This document shows positions 17,001 to 25,605 of a stretch of 64,000 bases of DNA, piece after piece (within the stretch, counting starts at the first letter, position 1; the number at the start of each line of letters is the position of its first letter). The position numbers and the translations under genes were made by a program. This DNA is from DATBGO01 sp036558005 (GTDB lineage: Bacteria; Actinomycetota; Actinomycetes; Streptosporangiales; Streptosporangiaceae). The stretch is taken from the NCBI GenBank assembly GCA_036558005.1, contig DATBGO010000247.1, positions 1 through 64,000 on the forward strand, read 5' to 3'. The notes under the pieces were generated by a model. It did not search any database. It saw only the letters and a list, made by a program, of their open reading frames with translations, and was not told where the DNA came from.

Positions 17001-17825
17001 GTGAAGACCGCGTTCGTGTTCGGCGGCGGAGGCGTGCTCGGGGCGCACGAGGTCGGCATGCTGCGGGCGCTGTCGGAGGCCGGGATCAGGCCGGACGTGG
17101 TCGTCGGCACCTCGGTCGGCGCCATCAACGGCGCGTTCGTCGCGGCCGACCCGGACGGGGCCGCGGCCCGGCTGACGCAGCTGTGGCAGGGCGAGTCGCT
17201 GCGGCTGGCGTTCAGCGAGAACCTGCTCGGCCGGGCGGCCAGGCTGGTCAGCTCCGGCACCCACCTGCACTCGATCGAGCCGCTGCGCCGGCTGCTGGCC
17301 GAAACGCTGCCCGGGGAGGACTTCGCCGACCTGCGGCTGCCCTTCCAGTGCGTGGCCGCCAGCATCGAGCGGGCCAGCGCGCGGTGGTTCAGCAGCGGGC
17401 CGGTGGTGCCCGCGGTGCTGGCGTCCTGCGCGGTACCCGGGCTGCTGCCGGCCGTGGAAGCCGACGGCGAGCACTATTTCGACGGCGGGCTGGTCGATTC
17501 CATCCCGGTCGGCCGGGCCATCAGGCTCGGCGCGCGGGTCGTCTACGTCCTGCACGTGGGCCGGATCGAACGGCCGCTGACCGTGCCGCGCCGCCCCTGG
17601 GAGGTCGGCCTGGTCGCGTTCGAGATCGCCCGGCGGCACCGGTTCCACGAGGAGATGCTGGCGCTGCCCGAGGACGTGCGGGTACACGTGCTGCCGGCCG
17701 GCGCGGACCGGCGGCCGCCTGATCTATCCCAGCTGCGCTACCGGGACCGGGCTAAGGTCGGCGTGAGCATTGAGCGCGCCTACCAGGCATCCGCGAACTA
17801 TCTCGCCCAGGCGGCCGCGCCCTAG
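17001..17825 (+). CDS. Patatin-like phospholipase
   Basis: The 274-residue protein starts with GTG at 17001, with AGGAGG 10 nt upstream. It carries the patatin signatures: Gly-rich oxyanion loop FGGGGVLGAHEVG (about 8-20), nucleophile GTSVGAING (about 36-44) and the DGG of the Ser-Asp dyad (FDGGLVDSIP). No signal peptide is evident, so it is probably cytoplasmic or membrane-peripheral. It begins a run of closely spaced genes with an acyltransferase and a PAP2 phosphatase, suggesting lipid turnover. Confidence 0.9.
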   Translation: MKTAFVFGGGGVLGAHEVGMLRALSEAGIRPDVVVGTSVGAINGAFVAADPDGAAARLTQLWQGESLRLAFSENLLGRAARLVSSGTHLHSIEPLRRLLAETLPGEDFADLRLPFQCVAASIERASARWFSSGPVVPAVLASCAVPGLLPAVEADGEHYFDGGLVDSIPVGRAIRLGARVVYVLHVGRIERPLTVPRRPWEVGLVAFEIARRHRFHEEMLALPEDVRVHVLPAGADRRPPDLSQLRYRDRAKVGVSIERAYQASANYLAQAAAP

Positions 17826-17853
17826 CGCGGTTACCGGACCGAAGGAGGCGGCG

Positions 17854-18918
17854 ATGTTACCGCCCAGGCTGGTCCGCCGGCTCGTGCTGGCACCGCTGGC
17901 GATCGTGACCGCGGTCGCCACCGCCGTGCTGTTCCCGCTGCTCGCGCTGGTCTCGCTCGTCTTCGGGCTGGCCGGGCGGTCCAGGCCCGGCCGGATGCGC
18001 GGGCTGCGGCTGCTGTGCTTCGCGCTGATCTGGCTGGCCGCCGAGAGCGCCGCGCTGTTCGCCTGCCTTGGCCTGTGGCTGGCCAGCGGGTTCGGCGGCA
18101 GGCTGGCCGCCGAGCCCTACCAGGCCCGGCACTACGCGGTCATGCGCCGCTTCCTTGACTCGCTGTTCCGCGCCGCGACCAGGACGTTCGGGCTGCGGAT
18201 CGAGGTCGAGGAGCCGGAGCTGACCGCGCAGGAACGGCTGGCAAGGCTGGCCGGGCCGGTGATCGTGCTCAGCCGGCACGCCGGGCCCGGAGACTCGCTG
18301 CTGCTGGTACACCAGCTGCTCAGCGTGTACGCGCGGCGGCCCCGGGTGGTGATGAAGGCGGCCCTGCAGATCGACCCCAGCGTGGACGTGGTCGCCAACC
18401 GCACCCCGAACGTGTTCATCCAGGGCCGCCGGACCGGCGAGAACCTGTTCGTCGAGCAGATCGAGCGGCTGGCCGCCGGACTCGACCAGGCAGGCGCGCT
18501 GGTGATCTTCCCCGAGGGCGGCAACTGGACGCCGGGCCGGTGGCAGCGCGCCATCCAGCGGCTGGAGCGCAAGGGCAGGCGCGACCTGGCCGCCCGGGCC
18601 CGGCAGATGCCCAACCTGCTGCCGCCGCGGGCCGGGGGCGCGTTCGCCGCCATCGCGGCCTGCCCGGAAGCTGACGTGATCTTCGTGGCGCACGCCGGGC
18701 TGGACCGGCTGGTCAGCGTCAGCGACATCTGGCACAGCCTGCCGATGGACCAGGTCATCCGGGCCCGGTGGTGGCGGGTGGCGGCCGCCGAGGTGCCGCG
18801 CACCGCCGACCACGAGACGCAGTTGCGGTGGCTGTATGACTGGTGGGTGCTGATCGACGGGTGGATCTCCGCCAACCGCCCGGCCGGCGCTGCGGGGGTG
18901 CGCGGGCACCTAGGATGA
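17854..18918 (+). CDS. PlsC-type 1-acyl-glycerol-3-phosphate acyltransferase-like protein
   Basis: The 354 residues start at MLPPRLVRR with a GGAGG site. Two or three N-terminal membrane helices (about 10-80) precede the acyltransferase domain. That domain has the H-x4-D motif (RHAGPGDSLL, about 165-174) and block III FPEGGNWTPGR (about 220-230). It is longer than bacterial PlsC (~250), resembling larger actinobacterial members of the family. The acyl acceptor is not certain. It lies 28 bp after the patatin gene and 4 bp before the PAP2 gene. Confidence 0.85.
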   Translation: MLPPRLVRRLVLAPLAIVTAVATAVLFPLLALVSLVFGLAGRSRPGRMRGLRLLCFALIWLAAESAALFACLGLWLASGFGGRLAAEPYQARHYAVMRRFLDSLFRAATRTFGLRIEVEEPELTAQERLARLAGPVIVLSRHAGPGDSLLLVHQLLSVYARRPRVVMKAALQIDPSVDVVANRTPNVFIQGRRTGENLFVEQIERLAAGLDQAGALVIFPEGGNWTPGRWQRAIQRLERKGRRDLAARARQMPNLLPPRAGGAFAAIAACPEADVIFVAHAGLDRLVSVSDIWHSLPMDQVIRARWWRVAAAEVPRTADHETQLRWLYDWWVLIDGWISANRPAGAAGVRGHLG

Positions 18919-18922
18919 CGGG

Positions 18923-19702
18923 GTGCTGCGGGGATGGCGGAGGGCAGGTCACGGGCGGGCGGGCGCGGGCCGGCGCGGGCCCGGGCCCGCGCCGCTGCTG
19001 CCCGCGGCGCTGCGCGGGCCGGCCATCGCGCTGCTGGCGGCGTGCGCCGCGACGGTGCTGCTGCTCGGCGCGTGGGTGTGGCACCAGACGCAGGCCGGCT
19101 GGCTGGATTCGGCCGCGGACGCGCGGCTGAAGTCAGCGCTGCCGGGCTACCGCGCGGTGCTGCGCCCGCTGGCTGACATCGGCAACCCGGTGCTGGCCAC
19201 GGTGATCACCGTGGTGCTGGCCGGCTTGTGCCTCGCGGCCCGCCGGTGGCGCGGCGCGGTGCTGGTCGCGGTGGCGGTGCCGGCCGCGGTCACGCTGACC
19301 GAGGTGGTGCTCAAGCCGGTCATCGACCGCCGGCTCTCCGGGCACCTGGAATTCCCCAGCGGGCACACCACCGGTGCGTTCGCGCTGGCCACCTGCTGCG
19401 CGGTGCTGCTGGCCCGGCCGGCCAGGGCGCGGATCCCGGCCGCGGTGCGGGCGGTGGCGGCGGCGGCCGGGTACTGCGTGGCCGCGCTGGTCGCGGTCGC
19501 GGTGGTGGTGCTGGGGTTCCACTACTTCACCGACACCATCGGCGGGGCGGCGACCGGCACGGGCACGGTGCTGGCCACCGCGCTGATCCTGGACCGGTTC
19601 GCGCGGTATCGTCGGCTTCGCCTGTCCCGCCGAGCCTACGGAGGCGCCGCTGATGTCCCTGCAGGTGAAACGGCTGCACCTGGCGCGGCTACGGGGGCCT
19701 GA
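18923..19702 (+). CDS. PAP2-family membrane phosphatase
   Basis: The 259-residue multi-spanning protein shows the three phosphatase motifs in order: KPVIDRR (about 133-139), PSGHTTGAF (about 146-154) and a late H-x-x-x-D (HYFTDTIGG, about 193-201). It likely removes phosphate from phosphatidic acid or polyprenyl diphosphates at the membrane. The start codon is GTG at 18923. Its last 50 bp overlap the next gene, an unusually long same-strand overlap. Confidence 0.88.
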   Translation: MLRGWRRAGHGRAGAGRRGPGPAPLLPAALRGPAIALLAACAATVLLLGAWVWHQTQAGWLDSAADARLKSALPGYRAVLRPLADIGNPVLATVITVVLAGLCLAARRWRGAVLVAVAVPAAVTLTEVVLKPVIDRRLSGHLEFPSGHTTGAFALATCCAVLLARPARARIPAAVRAVAAAAGYCVAALVAVAVVVLGFHYFTDTIGGAATGTGTVLATALILDRFARYRRLRLSRRAYGGAADVPAGETAAPGAATGA

Positions 19703-20318
19703 CGGCCGCGGCGAGTGGCCGGTGCACGGGTTCGTGGTCACCCATCCGGGCGGCGCCGTCCTGGTCGACACCGGTGCCGGCGGCCCGGACGAGGTGCTCG
19801 CCGACTGGCGGGTGGTGAACCGCTCGGTCGCCGACGCGCTCGCCGAGATCGACATGACCCCCGGCGACATCGGCCTGGTGATCAACACCCACCTGCACTT
19901 CGACCACTGCGGGCAGAACGCGGTCTTCCGGCACGCCGCCTGTCACGTGCAGCGCACCGAGCTGAGCCGGGCCGAGCGCGAGTCGCCCGAGCTGTGCCAG
20001 TGGTTCGACTTCATGAACGCCAGGTTCGAGTTGCTCGACGGCGACACCCAGGTGCTGCCTGGCCTGTCGGTGATCGCCACCCCCGGGCACACCTCCGGGC
20101 ATCAGTCCGTGCTGGTCGAGGGGGCCGGCGGCGGCGCCGACCTGCTGATCGGCGACGCCGCGTACACGCCGCGCCAGCTGGCGGGCCCGCCGGCCGCCGA
20201 GCTGCCGCCCGGCCAGGCCAGCGACCCGGACGCCTGGCGGCAGTCGGTCGGCCGGATCCGGTCGGTGCCGGGCGCGCGGGTGCACTTCTGCCATCACACC
20301 GCCGTCGTGCACACCTGA
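19653..20318 (+). CDS. Metallo-beta-lactamase-fold hydrolase (lactonase-like)
   Basis: The 221 residues contain the metal motif THLHFDHCG (about 79-87), a downstream His in PGHTSGHQS and an Asp in GDAAY. This order matches the N-acyl-homoserine-lactone lactonase/AttM branch of the fold. GGAGGCGCCGCTG precedes the ATG, which supports this start despite the 50-bp overlap with the PAP2 gene. A lactone or other ester is the expected substrate class, but the true substrate is unknown. Confidence 0.88.
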   Translation: MSLQVKRLHLARLRGPDGRGEWPVHGFVVTHPGGAVLVDTGAGGPDEVLADWRVVNRSVADALAEIDMTPGDIGLVINTHLHFDHCGQNAVFRHAACHVQRTELSRAERESPELCQWFDFMNARFELLDGDTQVLPGLSVIATPGHTSGHQSVLVEGAGGGADLLIGDAAYTPRQLAGPPAAELPPGQASDPDAWRQSVGRIRSVPGARVHFCHHTAVVHT

Positions 20319-20330
20319 CCCGGCCCGCGG

Positions 20331-21050
20331 TCAGCGGGCCAGGATGACGGCGAAGTCGGCCGCGGCCCGGTCCAGCCGGCCCAGGATGCGCGCCTTGACC
20401 GGCGGGCTGAGCGGGGTGTCCGGCCGGGCGACGAGCCCGGCCAGCACCGGCACCAGCGGAGCGTACTTGCGGGCGAGCCGGGCCGCCGCCGGGCCGGCCA
20501 GGCGGGTCAGGCCGCCGCCGTTGTCGATGAAATCCGCTGCCTTGATCACCCGGGCCCACGGATGGCGGTCCAGGCTGGCGGCGACGTGCTCGCGGTACTG
20601 CTCGCCGGGATCCCGGCCTGGCTGGTAGGGCGGGTTGGTGACCGCGCCGACCAGGCCGGCCACCCGGCCGCCGAACCGGCCGCCGATCGCGGCCAGCGCG
20701 GCCTGCTGGCCGCCGCCGGGCGAGAGCTCGGCGGCGTGGTCCTCGACCGCGTCGTGCAGCAGCGCCGCGCAGATCACCTCGGCGTCGCTGACCTGGAAGT
20801 GGCTGGCGACCCTGATCGCCACCCTGAGCAGGTGACTGAGGTAGGGCTCGCCGGGCCGGGAGTCGGCGGCGTGCAGCCGGGCGGCCAGGTCAAGCGCCTG
20901 GCCCAGCCGCTGCCGGGCGGGCCCGGGCTGGCCCGCGATCTCGATCGCGAACCGGCCGCGCAGCCCCGCCTCGCCCCAGCGGGCGGTGATCTCATCCAGC
21001 GGCGCGGCCGCGAGCTGCGGCGCGGCCGGCTGCCCGGGCTCGCCGTCCAT
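20331..21050 (-). CDS. HD-domain phosphohydrolase (RelA/SpoT-hydrolase-like)
   Basis: The 239-residue protein shows YLSHLLRVA, LLHDAVED (the HD doublet) and KAADFIDN, the order found in the HD hydrolase part of RelA/SpoT and small alarmone hydrolases. The synthetase domain is absent. I start it at MDGEPGQP, and an upstream start at 21113 is possible. Substrates could be (p)ppGpp or another nucleotide. It sits in tail-to-tail orientation with the lactonase-like gene. Confidence 0.8.
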   Translation of the reverse strand: MDGEPGQPAAPQLAAAPLDEITARWGEAGLRGRFAIEIAGQPGPARQRLGQALDLAARLHAADSRPGEPYLSHLLRVAIRVASHFQVSDAEVICAALLHDAVEDHAAELSPGGGQQAALAAIGGRFGGRVAGLVGAVTNPPYQPGRDPGEQYREHVAASLDRHPWARVIKAADFIDNGGGLTRLAGPAAARLARKYAPLVPVLAGLVARPDTPLSPPVKARILGRLDRAAADFAVILAR

Positions 21051-21189
21051 GCTCCACAAGTACCAGATCCGCGGCCGAACCTGGTGATACCGGCTGCCGG
21101 CCGTCGTTATCACCTCTGCCGGGTGAGTACAAATCGGGCCGGACCGGCTATGGTGAGGTCACTGGATGGCCTGATCATCGGGGAGCTGG

Positions 21190-21915
21190 GTGCGGATGGG
21201 CCAGTCACAGTCGGAACAGCTGGCCGGGAGCGGCCGGGCGGGCACGAGCGCCCGGCAGATCAGGGTGTTCCTGCTCGATGATCACGAGATCGTCCGGCGG
21301 GGCGTGACCGAGCTGCTGGAAGGCGAGCCCGATATCACCGTCGTGGGCGAGGCGGGTACCGCCGCGTCGGCGCTGGCGCGGATTCCGGCGCTGCGGCCGG
21401 ATGTGGCGGTGCTCGACGTCCGGCTGCCCGACGGCGACGGCGTCAGCGTCTGCCGCGACATCCGGTCCAGGATGCCGTCCGTCGGCTGCCTGATGCTGAC
21501 CTCGTTCGGCGACGACGACGCGCTGTTCGACGCGATCATGGCCGGCGCCGCCGGGTACGTGCTCAAGCAGATCCGCGGCACGGACCTGGTCGGCGCGGTG
21601 CGGACCATCGCGGCCGGGGAGTCGATGCTGGACCCGGAGGCGGCCAGCCGGGTGATGCGCCGGATGCGCGACCAGGCGGCCCGGGCCGACCCGCTGGCCG
21701 CGCTCACCGACCAGGAACGGCGGATCCTGGAACTGATCGGCGAGGGGCTGACCAACCGGCAGATCGGCGAGCGGATGTACCTGGCCGAGAAGACGGTCAA
21801 GAACTATGTGTCGGCGCTGTTCGCCAAGCTGGGGATGGAGCGCAGGACCCAGGCCGCGGCGTACGCCGCGCGGATCTTCGCCGAGGACGTCCAGGGCGAG
21901 CGGGGCAGGGACTGA
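21190..21915 (+). CDS. DevR/DosR-like NarL-family response regulator
   Basis: The 241-residue protein has a receiver domain with phospho-acceptor Asp76 (VLDVRLPDG) and acidic pair DD30-31. Its LuxR-type DNA-binding domain reads ALTDQERRILELIGEGLTNR followed by AEKTVKNYVSALFAKLGMER (about 199-218). The AEKTVKNYVS recognition-helix text is the one I recall from mycobacterial DosR, whose Lys/Asn residues contact GGGAC...GTCCC. Start is GTG 21190 or ATG 21196, with GGGGAG at 21179-21184. It converges on the DevS-like kinase gene, with stops 16 bp apart. DosR-like boxes elsewhere in the window (24.8 and 30.1 kb) are its likely targets. Confidence 0.9.
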   Translation: MRMGQSQSEQLAGSGRAGTSARQIRVFLLDDHEIVRRGVTELLEGEPDITVVGEAGTAASALARIPALRPDVAVLDVRLPDGDGVSVCRDIRSRMPSVGCLMLTSFGDDDALFDAIMAGAAGYVLKQIRGTDLVGAVRTIAAGESMLDPEAASRVMRRMRDQAARADPLAALTDQERRILELIGEGLTNRQIGERMYLAEKTVKNYVSALFAKLGMERRTQAAAYAARIFAEDVQGERGRD

Positions 21916-21930
21916 CCGGGCGCGCCGCGG

Positions 21931-23637
21931 CTAGCTGGCGCGCGTCAGCGGCACCTGCCACTCCAGCTGGGTGCCGCCGCCGGCGGCCGGGCCGACCCGC
22001 ATCGTGCCGGTCAGCTTGGCGGCGCGTTCCTCCAGGTTGGCCAGCCCGCTGCGGTGCGGGGCCGAGCGCAGGCCCGAGCCGTTGTCGGTGACGACCAGGG
22101 ACAGCGCCCGGCCGGCCTCGATGCTCACCTCGACCCGGCTGGCGTTCGCGTGCCTGACCGCGTTGGACAGCGCCTCCCGCAGCGCGCTCAGCAGGTGCTC
22201 GCCCACCTCGGCCGGGACCTCGTCCAGAGCGCCGGCCAGCCGCAGCGACGGCGCGAAGCCGAGCGGGCTGGTCATCTCGTCCACCACGTCCAGGACCTGG
22301 CTGCGCAGCCGGGGCCGGTCCGAGGGGCCGCGCGAGTGCAGCGCGAAGATCGCCGACCGGATCTGCTTGATGGTGTCGTCCAGTGCCTCGACCGCCTTGC
22401 CGACCCGGTCAGCCACCTCGGAGTCGGGCAGCAGCGCCGCGGTGCCCTCCAGCGACATGCCGGTGGCGTACAGCCGCTGGATCACCAGGTCGTGCAAGTC
22501 ACGGGCGATCCGGTCGCGGTCCTCGTACACCGCGAAGCGCTCGTTGTCCCTGCGGTGCTCGGCCAGCTCGAGGGCGATCCCGGCCTGCGCGGCGAACGTG
22601 GTGACCATCTCGACGGCGGCGGGTGCGAGCGGCATCCGGCCCCGCTGTCGTCCCGCGGCCAGCACGCCGCGGACGTTGCCCGGCACGCCCAGCGGGACCA
22701 GCACCGTGGGCCCGAGCGGCATGTGCTGGCGGCCCGCCTCGGAGACCCGCGGGTCGCTGGCGAAATCCTGCAGGATCTTCGGCTCGCCGGTGCCCATGAC
22801 CGTCCCGGCCAGCGAGGTGGCGGCCGGCGCCACCAGGCCGACCGCCTCGCTGGCGCCATAGCCGCTGGCGTGCTCGACCACCAGGTACCTGCGGCTGCTC
22901 TCGGGCAGGGCGAGGGTCACCAGGTCCGCGCCCGATATGTCCAGCGCCTGCTGGGTGATCAGGTTCAGTACCTGCGCGGTGGACGCGCCCGACAGCAGCC
23001 GCTGGGTCACCTCGGCGCCCGCCTGCAGCCAGCCCTGCTGCTTGCGGGCCTCCTCATACAGCCGGGCGTTCTCGATCGCCACGCCCGCCGCGGCCGCGAG
23101 CGCGACCAGCAGCGCCTCGTCCTCCTCGTCGAACTGCCCGCCGCCCTGCTTCTCGGTCAGGTACAGGTTCCCGTAGACCTCGCCCCTGATCCGGACCGGC
23201 ACGCCGAGGAACGAGTGCATCGGCGGGTGCCCGTCGGGGAAGCCGTAGGACCGCGGGTGCTCGCCGATCTCGGGCAGCCGCAGGGTCCGCGGGTTGGTGA
23301 TCAGCTCGCCGAGCAGGCCCTGGCCCTCGGGCCAGTGATCGATCCGGTCGATCTCGGCCTCGTTCACGCCGATCGGGACGAACTCGGCCAGCCGGCCGCC
23401 CTCGCCGATGATGCCCAGCGCCCCGTAGCGCGCGTTGACCAGCGTGACCGCGGCTTCGACGATCTGCCGGAGCACGATCTCCAGCTCAAGGTTGCCCCCG
23501 ACCGCCATGACGGCCTCAAGCAGCGCATGGGTGCGGTCACGGGTGGCCAGCACCGCCTGCAGCCGAAGCTGCAGCTCGGCGAGCAGTTCGTCGAGCCGCA
23601 TGTGCGGTAGTACCGGGCGGGCGTCAAAAGACTCCAC
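21931..23637 (-). CDS. DevS/DosT-like sensor histidine kinase with two GAF domains
   Basis: The 568-residue soluble kinase has GAF1 (about 45-190), GAF2 (about 215-360), HisKA_3 with His382 (RDRIARDLHDLVIQRL), an N-box EALSNAVRHA and a G-box TDNGSGL. GAF1 contains GHPPMHSFLGVPV. His137 aligns, from memory, with the proximal haem ligand His149 of M. tuberculosis DevS. A haem-based O2/NO/CO or redox sensor is therefore plausible. GTG start with GGAGGA about 6 nt upstream. The partner is the convergent DevR-like regulator. Confidence 0.9.
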   Translation of the reverse strand: MESFDARPVLPHMRLDELLAELQLRLQAVLATRDRTHALLEAVMAVGGNLELEIVLRQIVEAAVTLVNARYGALGIIGEGGRLAEFVPIGVNEAEIDRIDHWPEGQGLLGELITNPRTLRLPEIGEHPRSYGFPDGHPPMHSFLGVPVRIRGEVYGNLYLTEKQGGGQFDEEDEALLVALAAAAGVAIENARLYEEARKQQGWLQAGAEVTQRLLSGASTAQVLNLITQQALDISGADLVTLALPESSRRYLVVEHASGYGASEAVGLVAPAATSLAGTVMGTGEPKILQDFASDPRVSEAGRQHMPLGPTVLVPLGVPGNVRGVLAAGRQRGRMPLAPAAVEMVTTFAAQAGIALELAEHRRDNERFAVYEDRDRIARDLHDLVIQRLYATGMSLEGTAALLPDSEVADRVGKAVEALDDTIKQIRSAIFALHSRGPSDRPRLRSQVLDVVDEMTSPLGFAPSLRLAGALDEVPAEVGEHLLSALREALSNAVRHANASRVEVSIEAGRALSLVVTDNGSGLRSAPHRSGLANLEERAAKLTGTMRVGPAAGGGTQLEWQVPLTRAS

Positions 23638-23741
23638 CGGACTCCTCCGCGATTCCCTCGTGCAATTCCCCGAATCGTAGGTTAGCCACAGCTGGCAAGC
23701 TGCTGGCCGGCGACTGCGGCGGCCGAGCGTAGCCTGATCGC

Positions 23742-24740
23742 ATGCGAGCGTGGGTGGTGCATGACCCCGGGCCCGTGGCTGGCCGGCCGCTGCGGCTGAC
23801 CGAGCGGAGCCCGGGCCAGCCTGGCCAGGGTCAGCTGCTCGTCAGGGTGGTGTGCTGCGGTGTCTGCCGCACCGACCTGCACCTCGCCGAGGGCGATCTC
23901 CAGCCTAAAGCACCCGATGTCGTCCCAGGTCATGAAGTCGTCGGCGAAGTGGCTGGGACTGGTCCCGATGTGCACAGGTTTTCCCGGGGTGACCGGGTCG
24001 GCGTGGCCTGGCTGGCCGGGACCGACGGCTCGTGCCGGTACTGCCGCCGGGGACAGGAAAACCTGTGCCCCCGGTCGGTCTACACCGGCTGGGACATCGA
24101 CGGCGGCTACGCGGAGTACCTGATCGCCGCCGACGCCTACGTGCACCCGCTGCCGTCCGGATTCAGCGACGCCGAGCTGGCCCCGCTGCTGTGCGCCGGG
24201 ATCATCGGGTACCGGGCGCTGCTGCGGGCCGAGCTGCCGCCCGGCGGCACCCTGGGCATCTGGGGATTCGGCGGCTCGGCGCACCTGACCGCGCAGATCG
24301 CGATGGCCCAGGGCGCGGCCGTGCACGTGTTCACCCGCGCCCCGGCGGCCCGCGAGCTTGCCCGTGACCTCGGCGCGGCGTCGGCGCAGGACTCGTTCGA
24401 CCCGGCGCCGCAGCCGCTGGACTCGGCGATCATCTTCGCGCCGGCCGGCGCCGTGGTGCCGGCCGCGCTGGCCGCGCTCGACCGCGGCGGGACGGCCGCG
24501 ATCGCCGGCATCCACCTGTCGGACATCCCGGCGCTGAACTACGCGGCCAGCCTGTTCCAGGAGCGCACCCTGCGCAGCGTCACCGCGAACACCCGCGGCG
24601 ACGCCGAGGAATTCCTCCGGCTCGCCGAGCGGCTGCGGATCAGGGTCACCGTCAGCCCGTACCCGTTCGACAAGGCCGATCAGGCGCTCGCCGACCTCGC
24701 CGCCGACCGGGTGCGCGGCGCGGCCGTCCTGTCATTGTGA
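23742..24740 (+). CDS. Zinc-dependent alcohol dehydrogenase, AdhA type
   Basis: The 332-residue MDR-family enzyme has catalytic-zinc ligands in CGVCRTDLH and GHE. The four structural-zinc Cys are CRYCRRGQENLC plus a flanking Cys. The nucleotide-binding glycine motif is GIWGFGGSAHL (about 168-178). It closely resembles actinobacterial AdhA in its start (MRAWVVHDPGP) and CGVCRTDLHLAEGDL. It likely oxidises or reduces short or medium alcohols/aldehydes with NAD(P)H. It is followed by paired DosR-like boxes, and no box is visible upstream. Confidence 0.9.
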   Translation: MRAWVVHDPGPVAGRPLRLTERSPGQPGQGQLLVRVVCCGVCRTDLHLAEGDLQPKAPDVVPGHEVVGEVAGTGPDVHRFSRGDRVGVAWLAGTDGSCRYCRRGQENLCPRSVYTGWDIDGGYAEYLIAADAYVHPLPSGFSDAELAPLLCAGIIGYRALLRAELPPGGTLGIWGFGGSAHLTAQIAMAQGAAVHVFTRAPAARELARDLGAASAQDSFDPAPQPLDSAIIFAPAGAVVPAALAALDRGGTAAIAGIHLSDIPALNYAASLFQERTLRSVTANTRGDAEEFLRLAERLRIRVTVSPYPFDKADQALADLAADRVRGAAVLSL

Positions 24741-25223
24741 CCAAATACCGGCATTATGCGGGGAATTCCGGATGCCGAAGGTCCCGGAGCCGGCGGCCCT
24801 TGGTCCCTGGGCGGGCCCGCGGCCGGTGTTGTGTGATCAAGCTGGCGGGGAGGATCGGTAGGGCATGGGGTCACGGGCCGCCAGGCCGGGGCCCATGCGG
24901 TCGGGGCCAGCGAGAGCTGGAAAGGTCCTCTCCGCCACCAGCAACCCCTGGCCGGAGGCCGGCCGGGGTGAGCGAGCCGGCCGGGGGACAGCCCGGGAGT
25001 GGTCCCGCGGGCACGGCCCGCCGGGGACGATTCCCGCCGGGGAACGGGCCCGCGGGCGCCTGGCGGGGGCGCGGCCGCGAGCGCGGCGAACGCAAAACGC
25101 AGTGGTAAGCGGGCGGCGCAGCGGGCAGGTACACCGCTACAGGCGCGCACCGGGGCAGCGCGCCGCGCCCGGGGCCGGCGGGGGCCGGGAATCACTGGCG
25201 GCCGGGGAAAGGGGGCCAGATTC
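24741..25223. other. Intergenic region with DosR-like promoter and foldable leader, no supported gene
   Basis: The 483 bp between adhA-like and the XRE gene hold two DosR-like boxes (24772-24807) and a possible -10 (24832-24837). After the inferred start near 24844 come two nested stems: GCTGGC 24841-24846 with GCCAGC 24906-24911, and GCATGGG 24863-24869 with CCCATGC 24892-24898. Open frames here (for example 24865-25299) are Gly/Arg/Pro-rich and overlap the XRE gene, so I do not call them. Confidence 0.5.
24772..24837 (+). promoter_or_regulatory. Paired DosR-like boxes with downstream -10-like hexamer (site A)
   Basis: Box 1 is ATGCCGAAGGTCCC (24772-24785), with 7 of 10 half-site positions of GGGAC-N4-GTCCC. 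Box 2 is CGGCCCTTGGTCCC (24794-24807), with 8 of 10. Centres are 22 bp apart. TGTGAT (24832-24837) starts 31.5 bp after the second centre. The same two distances occur at site B (30141-30206). Individually these boxes are weak, and the shared geometry is the argument. Confidence 0.5.
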
Positions 25224-25538
25224 ATGCAGAACGAGAACCTGCGCGGTCCAGGAGACCTGGGCAGGCGGGTCGCGGCGCGGCGCAAGGAACTCGGGCTGAC
25301 CCGGGCCGAGCTCGCGGCCAGGTCGGGCATGGCGGTGAGTTACCTGGCTTACCTTGAGCAGCATGCGGCGAATGTCAGCTATGACGCCCTGATCCGGCTC
25401 GCCGACGCGCTCGGGACCACCCCGGACGCGCTGCTCGGCTGCCACGGCGGGCAGGACCCTGGCACGGCCAGCGTGCCGCGGCAGGGCACCGCCCGCCCGG
25501 TCAGCGCGCCGAAGTTAGCGCCTGGCCTGGCCGCCTGA
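25224..25538 (+). CDS. XRE-family helix-turn-helix protein
   Basis: The 104-residue protein has a Cro/C1-type HTH at about 11-65: RVAARRKELGLTRAELAARS, then SYLAYLEQHAANVSYDALIR and LADALGTTPDALL. A short Pro/Ala-rich tail follows. AAAGGGGG precedes the ATG. There is no toxin gene next to it, so it is not obviously an antitoxin. Such HTH segments also occur fused to PNPOx-like proteins in actinomycetes (recalled), and a PNPOx-like gene is 5 kb away with a similar promoter. Target sites are unknown. Confidence 0.85.
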   Translation: MQNENLRGPGDLGRRVAARRKELGLTRAELAARSGMAVSYLAYLEQHAANVSYDALIRLADALGTTPDALLGCHGGQDPGTASVPRQGTARPVSAPKLAPGLAA

Positions 25539-25605
25539 CGAGGGTCACGGCCAGCGCCCCGGGTTCAGGACCAGCCAGCCCGGGCTCAGGGTCTGGCCGG
25601 CCCGG

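Noticed and set aside
24865..25299. 144-codon open frame behind GGGGAGGA
   Set aside because: The Gly/Arg/Pro-rich product resembles nothing known. The ATG sits in a stem of the proposed leader and the frame overlaps the XRE gene in another phase.
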